A stretch of DNA of 64,000 nucleotides from Dioscorea cayenensis subsp. rotundata (GCF_009730915.1 NC_052477.1:29916725-29980724), one strand, 5' to 3'; shown: positions 23,984 through 37,687, counted from the first letter of the stretch. The notes: a model not told the origin generated them from the letters alone. Numbers and translations: made by a program.

Positions 23984-26900
23984 AGCGAACTTCATTTTGT
24001 TAATTTTATCGACATTTATCATAGATGTATCATTTATCTGCACAACAAGTTTTCTGGTTTTTGCTTACACTCCCTAACACACTTTATGGGGGAATTCAGG
24101 CTGTAATATTTAAACTTACCAAGTCTGAATCTTTAAGAGCAGTAAAACTTAAGATTTATGTATCTTTGCAGTTTATTCTTGATAATTCTTTGTTAAATCA
24201 GTGCATCAGGAACACTGATTGATTAATTCATAAAAATTCAAGGATTGTCCATCAAAGTTTCCAAGGTCTTATTATTACTTTTTCTATTGAAAATTTCACA
24301 ATAAATAAGTCCCATTCTAACCAGAATCAATCCAATCTTGACAATAATTTTCTCAGGGGTCCATCTAAGGAATGGACACACACACTGATACAATTCATAA
24401 TGCTCACACACTGTTAAAGAACAGTATTTCATATTAAACAACTCCTGCATGAAACTAAGGACAGCTAGTCAAGAGCATCCATAACAATGATAACAATAAT
24501 TTATTGACAAACATCATCCAATCATGGAAATAGACAAGAGAACAGTGTTATAGTTTCATGTCAATTAATTAATAAATATAAATATAAGCATATAAATCTC
24601 ATCTCTCATCTTCTGCACTTAATTTCTTTAAATTAGATTAACATGCACAAATGTCATTCTCATCTATCTCTTCTCTTTATAAATGAAAATCAAAGTTAAG
24701 TGAACTTGCTTCAAATAAGTCTGTTTCAGGTCTTGTGGTCCAAATAAATAAAAACAATTAGATGCCTTCAAATTCAATTAAATCAAATGGTCAAAAGAAA
24801 TGAATGAACCAAAGATCAATTCAGTGACAGATTGTCATGAAGATGACTTTCACTGTAGTATTTCTGCATCATGTCCTGATTCAAAGTCCCTGAAACTTGT
24901 CATTTTATTTCAGTTATTATAAATAAACATATTTATATAATGAAATAAAAATGCAAGTGAATGCGTGAAGTACGGTGCCGTATTTGTGGGAATTATTAAT
25001 GGTTCAAATGAGTGGAAGTGAAATGACAAGCTAACAAACAAAAGACAAAGACATGAAAATTTGGAAGAGATGCAGAGTGAGTGTAATGTATCTAAAGAAA
25101 ATACAAAAAAATATTGGCTTTTGTAGCACTAGCACTGTTGTTTTTTGGATTTGTTAACAGAAATGAAGATCTAGGCATTAAATGCAAAGACTTTGAACAG
25201 TGGAAATGAAGCCAAAGTGTGGGCACTAAAAGTTTTCAGTTCCCAGCTGTGAAAGTGGGGGACCTAATTAAAGAAAGTTTTTGCAGGGAAATCCACTTCC
25301 ATATCTTTTGTGGAAGTAGCATAATTATGTCACTCATTAACACCTGCATAAAGATGGAAGACTTTTTTTTTTTTCTTAATAAAAATTGAAATAAAATAGA
25401 GGAATTCTGTGTACGTTTTACTGTTTATAATATATATATATATATATATTCAATTAAAAAACAAAAGCATACAACAATCCTCCACTAACCACCAGTGAAG
25501 ATAGCAAAAACATACTGCTCATAATATGTAATGCATTTATTTATAGTATGATGAGTTAAATAAATATTTTAATTTTTAAAAATAGTTAAAAAAATGGTTA
25601 AAATTGTTTGGTTAGACTGGTTCTTTTAGATTTTCATTCTAATTGAAGAATTAATTTCAAATTTATTGTTTACACTTGGGTTAGGGGACCAGTTTTTTAA
25701 AATGTATTATAATAATTGCCAACCTTTATGTATGTCCTTCTATTTTTTTTTTTTTAATGAATTTAGATCTATAAATTTTTGAATACAAATTAATACATGG
25801 ACTGAATTGGTTGATACTATTTGATAATTTAACCCAATATTGTTTTTGTACATTCTTATTTTGTTTTATTTAGCGTTGTGAATTCATATTTTCCCAAACT
25901 CTAAATGAAAAAACTGTAACATAGGACAAATTGGTTTGATAAAAAAATGACTCATTTTTTAAAAAAACAAATACTTTAAAAAATCCAAAAAAGTACCACA
26001 AAATAGCATAAAAAGAACTTGACACAAATTTAATTATGGTAAAACATTTTTAAAATTAAAATTATATATATATATATATTAACCAAGGGAGGATTAACCA
26101 TTTGACCTATTTAAATAAGTGGTTTTGATTTTCAAATATATATTTATTTTATAAATTTTTAATAAATATTTTTATTTTTATAAAATATAGATAAATCATG
26201 TGTCAGGATATGTGAGAGGTAAGAAATTGATCTTCTAACCATTATATCGTCAGAAGACGAATACGATGAGAGGTTTAATTATGAGCATGTACTTATATTT
26301 GTGATTTATTATCATCATTGTTAATTTTGAATGTCTAATTTTTATTTTAATTTTTAAAATAAAGCAAGTATAACAGCGTTACAAGTCGTATGGTTAAATA
26401 TATATATATATATAGAAAAATATTTTCTGTCTCTAAAAATCTAGTTTAAAATTATCAATATATATAAAAAAAAATTAAAAAAAAAAGGAAAAAAAAAAGT
26501 TTGTTTGTCCTATATATATACCTGGTGTCATTGTTGCATTATATGACGATGCACGTGCTGCCACATGTGTTCCCATGATACGTCCCTTTACGACCGTGCG
26601 CACGTCTCGTCATGCATTATCTGCTTCTGCTACCCGTCCTTCCATCGATGGAGACCTCCATCCATTCATAATTCATCTCTGAACCATTGCAAACTCTTTT
26701 GGAGTAATGCTTTTCTCTTGCTTGCTTGCTAGTTGCTTCCTTGTTGAAAAATGGTGTTCTTATACGCCATGTACATCAACTGCTTGTTGAAATGCGCCAG
26801 TCACAAGAGGTGTAGAATTTTCAGCCTTTAATTTGCATTTTGAAATGGGCAACTACTTGTGGTTGAAAAATACAAGCAAAAATCGCATCTTTGTACTGTT

Positions 26901-27520
26901 TGTATTGATTTTCCCATTCAACTAACTGTGTTTTGCTTGTAATAATGCAGTAGGATGGAGCTTTCTGTCACCATCCCTCATGTTTGGACAATTATTTGAT
27001 CAAATCATTGGTATCATATATACTGGTACAACAATCGCTCTATTCATTTGATTGATACTTACAACTTCATATGCCGACGTACTCAATGGCTAGTTATCAC
27101 TGTGCCTCTTGTTATGCAGCATTGATAACTAAGTTTGTTGTTAATATTTTAGTCTAAAGTTGTGCGCTGTAATGCCATTTTTTCACAAGATTGGTTTGTT
27201 GTGACAGCTTACATGATGGATATTTTAGTAGAAAAGTAGCTTTTTAATAAGGATGACTGGTGGCGTTCTTCAACACAACTATGAACTAGCTTTTGAGGCA
27301 GAGAAAAGTAGTCCTAGTTTTTTTTTAAGAGATAAGATTAGGTGGTGGTAGGGTCAGTGGTGAACCAACTTTAAACCCACACTTCAAATGCTGACCACTT
27401 ACTTCCCTCCAAATTTGCAACTGCAAAGTTTGTGGGGGTCCTGTCTTTAAATACAGTCCTGCATTCATCCCATCCTCTCTTCCATTCCACCTTGAACTCC
27501 TTCTGTCAATTTCTCTTGCT
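23984..27520. other. 3.5-kb AT-rich intergenic region without genes
   Basis: I see no gene, RNA or complete transposon. It contains poly(T/A) tracts and (AT)n runs near 25430-25449, 26065-26080 and 26398-26413. The KUP promoter lies at its right end, where TTTAAATACAG (about 27446) could serve as a TATA box. Confidence 0.5.
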
Positions 27521-30500
27521 ATGAATCGCCAAAGCATGTCACCAGCTTCATTGGAGGAAGGCTCCATCCCAACTGTACACCTCCTTCCTCCCTCTTTCCT
27601 TTTTCTTTTCGAGTGTCCCACTTTCTTTGAAATGCCACACTTTACCCATTATTGGCATGTTTTTCATGCTATGCACTTTCTTATATGCAGTAGATGTGTG
27701 CAATTCACCAGATGGAAGTTAGAATATTGAGTTCTTTTTTGTGTTTGTGTTCTCTTATTTACTCTTGCATAAAGCTTCTTTGAAGGCATTGTTGAATTAA
27801 TATGGTTGGAGATCTCATATTGTGCCATTTTCCTTGTTGTTTCCTTATATGATTTGTTCCTATAGTTCTTTTGCTGGAACATTATTGCCAGGGTTTATGA
27901 TCCACTATCCAATCTACATTCTCATTGAACCACAAGTTTTTCTATAGTCATGATCTTTTGATAATTAAGAACGTTTTAAACTCATATGGCAACTAGCATT
28001 CATCACTATTTTGGGATTTATTTAGAAGAAAAAAGGGTTTAGAAAGCCTCTTCATTTGCAAAATTAAAATCTATCCTCCCAGAATTACAACTTTTTGTTG
28101 TTTCTGGGAAAATCAGGTTGTGTACTACTGGTGAAGTTCCAAATCCTTTAATGGTCCCAGTGATATACTTGCTCTGAAAAAATGGAGCATTTTGAATCTC
28201 CAGCTGTTACCTCCCTTATCTTGGTGTACTTTAGAAGAGACTATGTATGTGATAGTAAAAATTTAATACATTTTTGCAAGAGGGATCATGTGAATATGCA
28301 ATAACTGTAAAAAAGGGAACTTGTGTTTTTTCAACAATTGTTTTCATATGGCATTACAATGAGATTTTATTAGGAGGTCTGATTTTTCTAATTTCTTGGC
28401 CAGCACTGGAAGAGACCTTCTCGTAGAGCTGTGCTGACACTTGCTTACCAGAGTCTTGGTATTGTTTATGGGGATCTTAGTACTTCTCCCTTGTATGTCT
28501 ACAAGACCACCTTTTCTGGGAAATTGAGTCTCCATGAGAATGATGAGGAAGTTTTTGGAGTCTTATCCTTCATCTTTTGGACCCTCACCCTTATCCCCCT
28601 ATTCAAGTATATATATTTTGTATTATCAGCAGATGATAATGGTGAAGGTAGGATTTCTTTGTTTATTTGTTATTATTCTCATAGAAAATTATTAAAATGG
28701 GTTACTTGTTTATGTTACTCTTTTTTATTATGTAAACTGAATATAAAACAACAAAAGTTAAGAGTTTCATGAAATTATTTGGGTATCAGGATGAGTAAGC
28801 ATAGCTTGAAAACCTCATCTAATATGAGAACCTGTTGGGATACTCGTTTTATTATTCACTTCCTTATTCTATTTTATTTGAAGATGGTAAGGTACATACT
28901 TTACCTGCCCATATTCAGGTGGGACGTTTGCGCTATATTCACTTCTCTGCCGACATGCAAGATTGTGCATTTTGCCCAACCAGCAAGCTTCTGATGAGGA
29001 ATTGTCAGCATATGATGTGGAAGGAACATCAGAAACATGGCCAAGTTCTATGCTTAAGGATTTCTTCACCCAACATCCAAGGTTTCGAAATGGGCTACTT
29101 GTGGTTGTCCTGCTTGGAACTTGTATGACAATTGGCGATGGTGTGCTCACTCCAACAATATCAGGTTCATTGTCAATTTCATCTACTGAACTTGTTGTTC
29201 TTCTTGTGTCCTTAGCTATCCAGCATGTATTTCATCTAATTAATGATCTGTGGAAATTGTCTAACTAAAGCAAACAATTTTATATTCATGAGCCGAGTAC
29301 ATTTCACATGGAGCATGTTAGTTCTCATCTGTGAGCTTCATTTAGCAACTGAATGATGACTTAGGCGAAACTTATCTCAATTATGTTGTCTATTAGACAT
29401 CTGATTCTTCTTAGGTTTAAACTGATAATCATATTTATGTCTTTTTCCAGTACTTTCTGCAGTCTCAGGCATCAGTGTCAAAGCAACAAATCTCCATGAG
29501 AGTAATTTAAATTATATTCTAATATGAGTGTTGAAGTTTAAGTCGTATGATTTTGATGTGCAGAGTGTTAACACGCGTCTCTTTTTCTTTTTCTTTTATC
29601 TCAGATTATATTGTTGCAATTTCATGTGCAATCTTGGTAGTCCTCTTCTCTCTTCAGCACCATGGAACACACCGGGTTGGTTTCATATTTGCACCAATTG
29701 TCACAGCGTGGCTTCTTTGCATAAGTGGTATTGGTGTGTACAATATAATCCGATGGAACCCGAGTGTTTTCCATGCACTCTCACCAGTTTACATGTTTAG
29801 GTTCCTGAAAAGCACTGGTTTCGAGGGTTGGATGTCATTGGGAGGAGTTGTTCTCTGTATTACAGGTATCACAAGAGTAATTCCTGCACATCGTTCATTG
29901 TTTGTGGAAAGCTACCATAATCATCTATTTTTAACCCTAATAAATTAATTCCTCCTGCAGGATCAGAGACTATGTTTGGCAATTTGGGTCATTTCTCTCC
30001 ACTTTCAATTAAGGTAAATATGTGTTGTTTGTTGAAAACTAACTGTGTCTTGTATCTGACTATGACCATGCAACCTTATACTTGATATTTATACAATTCC
30101 AGATTGCTTTTACCTTTCTGGTATATCCTTGTCTTATTCTTGCTTATATGGGTGAAGCTGCTTTCCTTTCTAAACACCATGAAGATATTCAGAGGAGCTT
30201 CTATAAAGCTATACCAGGCAAGACATTCATTATTTTTTTGTTTGCTTATTATAATTGATATCTCTCATCGATGATCTTGTTACTAAATCATTGTTATGTG
30301 TACAGAGGCTGTATTTTGGCCAGTCTTCATTGTGGCCACTCTTGCCGCAGTTGTTGGAAGCCAGGCTGTTATATCTGCAACCTTCTCTTTGATAAGCCAA
30401 TGTTGCGCTCTGAGTTGCTTCCCTCATGTAAAAGTTATCCATACCTCAAGCAAGATTTATGGGCAAATATACATTCCTGAAGTCAATTGGATCCTCATGT

Positions 30501-31639
30501 GTTTGTGCCTTGCGGTTACAATCGGGCTAAGGGACACTAATATGATTGGCCATGCTTATGGTACCACACTCAATCCATTACTACCTTCATTCACTAAAGA
30601 CAGTTTCTTTGATTCATTTTGTTGCTTGGCAGGGCTGGCCGTAACTATTGTGATCTTTGTGACCACCTGTTTGATGTCTTTAGTTATACTAATCGTCTGG
30701 AAGCAAAAGTTGATCATGGCTCTCATGTTCCTAGTGCTGTTTGGATCTGTTGAACTATTGTACATCTCAGCCTCCTTCATCAAGATTCCTGAAGGAGGGT
30801 GGATCCCGCTCGTTCTTTCTATGATCATCATGAGTGTGATGTACATATGGAACTATGGAACATTAAGAAAACATGAGCATGACTTGGAAAATAAAGTATC
30901 AGTACATCGAATATTAGAACTCGGGCCTACACTTGGAATGGTTCGTGTCCCTGGTATTGGGCTCATTTATGCAGATCTTGTCACTGGGGTTCCTGCCATT
31001 TTTGGACACTTTGCAACAAATCTGCCGGCATTTCACCAGGTCTTGGTATTTATTTGTGTCAAGTCTGTCCCAGTTCCTTATGTTTCTGAAGAAGAAAGGT
31101 TTCTCATAGGCAGGATTGGACCGAAAGAATTTCGTATTTTCAGATGCATAGTCAGGTATGGTTACAAAGATTTGCAGCATGAGAACAATGATTTCGAAAA
31201 TGTGCTGGTATCTAAAATCATGGCATTTGTGGAGATGGAAGAGCAAATACTCGCGCAAAATTGGCATTCTTGTAGCAACCAAGAGTCCGATGCTGAACTT
31301 GTTGATTTTCCATTCCTAGTTCGAACAAATCAAGCTCATGCAAAGCATTTGTCATCTTGCTCAGATATACATGTAATGAAACCATATGAAAATCATCAAC
31401 AGATCAATGGTCCTCTGATCAGAGACGAAACTCTTGAGATTCTAAGAGCAAAGGAATCAGGTGTGGTATACATTCTAGGCCACTCCTATGCAAAGGCGAA
31501 GAAATCATCGTCACTGATAAAAAAATTAGCAATCGATGTAGTGTTCGCATTTCTCAGCAAAAACTGCAGGGGACCTGATGTGATACTGAGCGTGCCGAAT
31601 TCTTTGTTGCTAGAAGTTGGCATGGTCTACTATGTCTAA
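27521..31639 (+). CDS. KUP: KT/HAK/KUP potassium transporter
   Basis: Multi-pass K+ uptake carrier (K+/H+ symport type) of plasma or vacuolar membrane. Exons: 27521-27574 (tentative), 28404-28647, 28919-29164, 29451-29501, 29605-29865, 29961-30013, 30103-30217, 30306-30560, 30633-31639; about 761 residues, normal for the family. Signature motifs: [138 protein letters not shown] and the C-terminal [13 protein letters not shown] with EVGMVYYV. Intron 30218-30305 has a GC donor (G|GCAAGA). Intron 30561-30632 is 72 nt, in frame and free of stops. The first exon ([18 protein letters not shown]) joins in phase but its donor ACT|GTACAC is weak, so the N terminus is uncertain. Confidence 0.93.
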
Positions 31640-31919
31640 CCAAGGAAGAAATTTTTCGGCCATGCGTTAACATTGCAAGACAAAGCTTGAGTTTTTCAGT
31701 GAAGAAATCCTTCTGTAAATATTTGGTTTCCCGGCAATTTACTGATCATGCTTGTATTTTCCATAGTTCTCATGTATAATGTTCTCTGACTGAAATGTCT
31801 TAATCTAGAAATGTCAGGGACTAAAATATAATTAAAAATTTCCTGGGGGGCAATAAGTAAATGTCATTCTCTCATGCTCTAATACGGAAGAAAAAAAAAA
31901 AAGCCTCTTTCTCTCCAAG

Positions 31920-31972
31920 TTTCTCTCGCTCACTCTCTCTCTCTCTCTCTCTCTCGCTCGCTCGCGCGCGTG
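31920..31972 (+). repeat. CT/CG dinucleotide tract in the leader of the aprataxin-like gene
   Basis: A (CT)n run followed by CGCTCGCTCGCGCGCG ends about 10 bp before the ATG at 31981. Such pyrimidine tracts are common in plant 5' UTRs near the transcription start. Confidence 0.7.
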
Positions 31973-31980
31973 GTTTGGTA

Positions 31981-34900
31981 ATGGCCGGAGATGATCCACA
32001 AGGTAGGGTTTATTGGAGTTCTTTATGAATAGTTTCTCTGTTGATCGTCTGGAATTTAGGTTAATGCTTTGTTTCCCCGTTCCTTGATTTGGTTTCGATT
32101 CAGCGGAGAAGACGAAATCCGTTGTAGTGATCTTGATAGGGGCTCCGGGAAGCGGAAAGACGACCTTTTGCAATGATGTCATGAGTGCCGCCGTCCGCCC
32201 ATGGGTCCGTGTTTGCCAGGTCTTGCTTTCTACCTTCCAAAGTTCCCATTTTTTTAGCTCGTTAGATCGTGTTTGCAATCCACATGTATCAATGATTGGA
32301 GTGAATTTTAAAGAATTGATGAGGGACTGGTATCAATGCTTGAATGAAGGCCCTGTTCTTTGGATAAAGATTATTATTGTTAGGTTTGACATCAGTTTCT
32401 CTTGTTTTCTTATTTGTGCTCATGTTGCAAGATTTAAATTTGTTATATTTTTAATGAAAAATGACGATTTCTTGATTGATTTCTCAAATAACAGGATGTA
32501 ATTGCAAATGGAAAAGCTGGAACAAAATTGCAGTGTCTGAAGACTGCAACTGAGGCTCTGAAGGATGGAAAGAGTGTGTTCATTGATAGATGCAATTTGG
32601 AACAGGAACAACGAGCTGATTTCGTGAAGCTTGGTGGAACACAAGCGGAGATTCATGCAGTGGTTCTTGATCTCCCTGCCCGGGTTTGCATTTCTCGATC
32701 GGTGAAGCGGACTGGGCATGAGGGGAACTTGCAGGGTGGTAAAGCGGCTGCTGTTGTCAACCGAATGCTGCAAAAGAAAGAGCTGCCTAAGTTGAGTGAA
32801 GGATTTACTCGTATTACTTTTTGCCTTAATGAGAAGGATGTTAAGCAGGCTGTTGATACATACATTGCATTGGGTCTGTCTGATAGTCTTCCTTCTGGAA
32901 TTTTCGGTCAGAAAAGCGACGATTCGAAGGTCCAGCTTGGCATTATGAAATTTCTGAAGAAAATAGAGGTTCCAAAAAATGTTGCACCTAATGAAAACTC
33001 CTCTCAATCTAGTGCAGCAAAACAGGAAAAAGAAGGGGACAATCCTTGCTCTATGGAACTTGGTAAGGAATGCAACAAGAAAGATGAGTTATGTGGTAAA
33101 TCTGTTGCTGATATTTGTTCCCAGGATGATTTTCATACTTTGGCTTTTCCATCCATCTCAACTTCTGATTTTCAATTCAACCATGAGAAGGCATCAGATA
33201 TTATTACAGAAGTTGTTGCTAATTTCCTGATAAAGGTGGACAATGTCAGACTTGTTTTGGTAGACTTGAGTCATAAATCAAATATTTTGTCTCTGGTAAG
33301 GGCCAAAGCTGCAAAGAAACATATTGACAACAAAAGGTTTCTCATAAATGTTGGAGACATTACTCGACTTCACACAGAGGGAGGATTGCACTGTAATGTA
33401 ATTGCAAATGCTGCCAACTGGTAAGATTCCCCATTACAAATACTCAACTTCATACTTGATTAATATCATGATTAGCTTCCAGATTGGGTACGATATGCTG
33501 TTTTTAAGCTTATTTAGTCTGGTCATTATTATTCACAAACAACTGAAGCTTTTAGTTATCGATGGAAAATGTGGAACAAGATTACATTTCAATGTTCTGT
33601 ACAGGCGGTTGAAGCCTGGGGGTGGAGGTGTCAATGCGGCTATATTTAAAGCAGCTGGTGAAGCTCTGGAAATTTCAACTAAGCAACATGCCGAGACACT
33701 CAGCCCTGGGAATTCTGTTGTCGTTCCCCTCCCTTCGACTTCTCCATTGCATCAAAGAGAAGGGGTGACTCATGTCATCCATGTTCTCGGGCCAAACATG
33801 AATCCACAAAGACCGAACTGTCTCAATGATGACTATGTTCAGGGTTGCAACATTCTTCGTAATGCATACTCGTCGCTTTTTAAGAACTTTGCGTCCATCT
33901 CTCACAGCCAAAATAATCAGGACAGTGACAGAAACTCTAAAGCTGGATATTCAGATACTCAGCGTGATCTTGGCAAAGGTACCACTCTGGAAAATCATCA
34001 GAAGGCTAAGCGAGAGATTTCTCATGATTGTGAAAAGAACAAGAAATGCAAAGGAGTCGATTCAGAAGATGAGCTTATGGAACTTGATTGTGCAGGTCCT
34101 GCCAAAAGTTTAGATAGAAGTACATTTTCTGCCAAACATGATGACAAGAGAAATATATTGCCTATTTTGACTTCCAGGCCAGAAGAAATCATACATACAG
34201 ACCAGATGATCTCCAAGGTTGTGAAAAAAAACTGGGGATTCATGGGCACAAGCTCTTCATCAAATAGCCATGCATCCTGAGAAGCATAAGGATGTTATTC
34301 TTGAGATGTCAGATGAATTTGTTGTTCTAAATGATTTATATCCAAAGGTTTGCCATCTCCTTAACATTAGAGACCTGTTTCTTCAGTTGAATCTCAGTAT
34401 GTGTGTGCATTTCATTTTCTCTGCAGGCAAGAAAGCATGTGCTTGTGCTGTCAAGAGCAAATGGCCTTGATTCTCTTGCAGATGTGCGAAGAGAACATCT
34501 TCCATTATTGAAGGCAATGCATTCAGCAGGGCTGAAGCTGGTTGAGAAGTTCTGCACTGATGATGCTTCCTTGATATTTAGACTTGGATATCATTCAGTA
34601 TGCTCGAAAACATTCAGTTAAGATTAAGAGAATTACTCTTACAAGATACTAAATTGTTTCTTGTGATATTTCAGGTACCATCAATGCGGCAACTGCATCT
34701 TCATGTGATAAGTCAGGATTTCAACTCTTTGCACTTGAGAAACAAAAAACACTGGAACTCATTTAACACTGTGTTCTTCCGCGACTCTGCTGATGTGATT
34801 GAAGAAATTGAGAAGATAGGAAAGGCGACATTGAATGATGATGAAAAACTGTTGTCTATGGAGTTGCGTTGTCACCGCTGCAAAAGTGCACATCCAAATA

Positions 34901-35010
34901 TTCCCAAGCTCAAGTCTCATATCGCCAATTGCAAAGCTTCCTTCCCCTCTTCACTCCTTCAACATGGCAGGCTAGTTTTTGCTTGCATGAAAACTACCAG
35001 TGGAGCTTAA
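31981..35010 (+). CDS. APTX: Aprataxin-like multidomain protein: P-loop kinase-like, macro, HIT, zinc finger (one frameshift)
   Basis: Corresponds to the plant aprataxin-like protein listed in Arabidopsis as bHLH140. The HIT domain removes AMP from aborted DNA-ligase intermediates; the macro domain binds ADP-ribose. Exons: 31981-32002, 32104-32219, 32495-33420, 33605-34347, 34427-34597, 34675-35010; about 770 residues once one base is discounted. Domains: Walker A GAPGSGKTTF (residues 20-29) with a PNK-like FIDRCNLEQEQR; macro domain NAANWRLKPGGGGVNAAIFK (about 350-370) and HVIHVLGPNMNP; acidic/basic spacer; HIT domain DSWAQAL to RQLHLHVISQDF (catalytic His pair near 667/669); C-terminal C2HC finger CHRCKSAHPN...HIANC. 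In the A8 run at 34224-34231 the frame is one base too long: before it reads SKVVKK, after it DSWAQALHQIAMHPEKH only in the next frame. This is probably an assembly error; otherwise the HIT domain is lost. Confidence 0.92.
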
Positions 35011-35467
35011 CTGTTTACAAGCTTTTAACATCCTGGAAAAAGTTTTGAGTAGTGCAAACAAGTTATAGAAATATGTATAAACTGATTGTGTATAACTGAA
35101 TGAATTATGGATTGACACAATATAATGTTTTGAATCTGATCAGCTAGCAAAGATATGTAACATCTACCTTGGAAAATAGTGGAACTCTTCCAAACAATAG
35201 TGAAGGTTATCTCCAGCTGGGAGGTGAAACCAATTCATTCAACAATGAGGTTCTAGCTTCAAAGTAACACGCTAAAAGTTGACTTATAACAAATGACAAA
35301 CTACAGTAAAATGTTAACATAAAAAAGAGGTTAAATAAATTTGGTTTTTGTTTAACAGATGTAAGTAATACACTCTCAACAAAAATGAACAGAGACAACT
35401 AATCTTGACATTGAACTGCCATAAATCTCTGATGAATTTGAATAACTTTTTACAAATAACTTGTTGC
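35011..35467. other. Convergent 3' ends of the aprataxin-like and Fcf2 genes
   Basis: The two genes meet tail to tail with 457 bp between stop codons. Only 3' UTR-like AT-rich sequence is seen. Confidence 0.6.
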
Positions 35468-36933
35468 TCATCCCCTTCTTTGCTTTGCTCTCTTCCATGT
35501 CTGATGACCCCTGTTCTTCCACTTCTCAACACCCCCTGGCTGACGCTTCTCCTTAATCTCATTGATCTTGCGTTTCCTATATAAATCAAACTTTTAGTTC
35601 AACTATTTTCAACTTGATAGGCATATGAAAAAAATATAACAGGGATTCATCTTTACAGTAGATTCAGCTTTACAGTTAACCAAGGGCTGTCAATTATTCG
35701 CAACAAATTTGACTCATGGTGACTTCAATAAGATTCAGGGACGAAACAAATTGTAATCGACGTAACTCGAAGGCAAATAAATTTCAACATAAGTAATAAA
35801 GTCAAAACCAAATAGGCAAAGAATTCATAGGTTAAATTGTATTGCAAATTAGTCTCACCTGTATTGTTTGAGAGTTTGATCAGAGAGTAGTTCATCAGCC
35901 AAGGTTGCCTTCCGCTCCTTCTTTGACAACCTACTAGAGAAGAACTCAGACATAGGTTCGATCACGGTGCCCATCTGAACAATATCGGCAACAAAGGATG
36001 TCAAACTAACACATACAGGAAAAGAAAAAAAAAACCCAGAAGAAATGAGTTGGGAGAATAACACTAGCCTGGAAATATTTGGGAAGACCTTTAGACTGGC
36101 CCCCCTTCTTAAAAAGTGTTGCTTTGGATCAATGACATTCCTCAACTGCAGCATAAATTATAGTGATTGAGGTACTGAAGAAAAGGATTCATATATGAAA
36201 GAAAATACAATATATAGCATATAACACTAACAAACTTCAATCTCTTAAGTACCAGAAATCAAAGTTTCATACAAACACTGGTTATAAGATAAACTTGAAA
36301 ACAAAGGTGTGTATTCAAATGCATTCATGAAATTTCAATGAATAATAAAATCAAAATGAAAGATCAAAGAAAGAAATGAAATCAATATTTTGCATTAATA
36401 CAAAGGTCTCAAGTAGTTGTATTTCAAGAAAAATTGGAACCTCTTCAGTGATTAGAAATTTTACATAAATTTCTAATGTGATAACTCAAAATAAACGCAC
36501 AATATAAAAGAAGCAACTTTCAACTCAAAACCCTAGAAAAAAAAAAAATTGTACCTTGAGAATCTCAAGATCTTTCTTCAACTCCGGAGTAATAGTGGGC
36601 GCCGGCATATCAAACCTAAAAATTCAGAACGGATCAACACTCAAACCCTACAACAATCACTAGAACAACAAATCAAAAATACTGAATTTCGAGAAGATCA
36701 TTAGCATACCAGCCCTGCCCAGTCGTATCCTTGATGCTTTTCCTCAAAATTTTGTTCATCTTTCTAGGATCACGAGGAGGGACAAAGAGACCATCCACTA
36801 GCTCCTTCTCCGGTTTATATATCAATTCGCTCTCTCTTGTCACCGAGGTCACCTTCTCCGGATTTGTCTTCGAGGAGGATGGTATCAGAGAGATTTTTGG
36901 AGCCCATAATGTCCCGATCTTCAGCTCCGGCAT
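35468..36933 (-). CDS. FCF2: Fcf2-domain pre-rRNA processing factor (one frameshift)
   Basis: Nucleolar Fcf2/TdIF2-family protein, needed in yeast for early 35S pre-rRNA cleavage and 18S rRNA. Exons on the minus strand: 36933-36710, 36615-36555, 36145-36069, 35974-35859, 35576-35468; about 195 residues, close to the Arabidopsis relative. Landmarks: ELVDGLFVPPRDPRKMNKIL, WFDMPAPTITPELKKDLEIL, LRNVIDPKQHF, GLPKYFQ, MGTVIEPMSEFFSSRLSKKE, KATLADELLSD, then a basic tail ending KRAKQRRG. Exon 3 is 77 nt where 78 are needed: LRNVIDPKQHF and GQSKGLPKYFQ lie in different frames, with a T5 (plus strand A5, 36111-36115) and a G6 (plus strand C6, 36100-36105) run between them, so one base is missing. The donor after KYFQ is GC (CAG|GCTAGT). 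The start is MPELKIG, as in relatives. Confidence 0.9.
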
Positions 36934-37687
36934 CTCGTCGGCGATGATCCAGCGTTTACTCGACGACGAAGAGGATACAAAAGCCCTAATCTTCACGATA
37001 AATTGTAGAAGTGTTTTACTTGCGACCCCCTGAAAAATAGAGAAATTATTTGGCACTCTCTTATATTTTTTGTAAAAATTATTTATCACCTTCATTTTTA
37101 AATTTTATTTTATTTATTACCAACGGAACAACTTTCTGATAATTTAAAGTTTTAAACCGGATTAAAATAATTTTTTATTCTTTTATTTCTATTAAATAGC
37201 TTATATAAATAAAAGAGTTTCAGATCATAATAAACTTAACATGGGGTTACTTGGAAAATATACATCAAAATATAAGTAACTCCTATCAAGGTTAAAATTC
37301 TAAATTTTCCTCTGTTTATTATTAAATAAAAATACTTTTTTTTTTAATTTTCTCATATAAATATGAGTAATGAGAAATAAAAAAACTTTATTTTATGTAA
37401 TTTATTTTATAATGTTATTTTTACAACTCTCTGAGATTTTTTAAACAAAATATTGAGGTGATACGTCTGCAACAAAGCAAAACTAACCTATTTAGACACT
37501 CAAACAATTGGAACAATACGAAGACAATAAATATCACTAAAAAAAGATCACCAAAAACATTCAATAAAAATAGATTTACATCAGTTCTAAACCGAAAACC
37601 TGCAAACATGTTGAAGTACAATCAAATTTCACTATGGTCCATGAACCACCATGGAGTTACTTGATCAAATCATATATTAACTAAGAA
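36934..37687. other. Intergenic DNA between the Fcf2 and prefoldin genes
   Basis: Short AT-rich spacer; both neighbours are on the minus strand. No gene or clear repeat seen. The upstream half should hold the Fcf2 promoter and the downstream half the prefoldin 3' UTR. Confidence 0.5.

Noticed and set aside
34224-34280. Real C-terminal end of the aprataxin-like protein at 34280
   Set aside because: The conserved HIT and zinc-finger domains continue intact in the next frame with correct splice sites, so the stop is a frameshift by-product.
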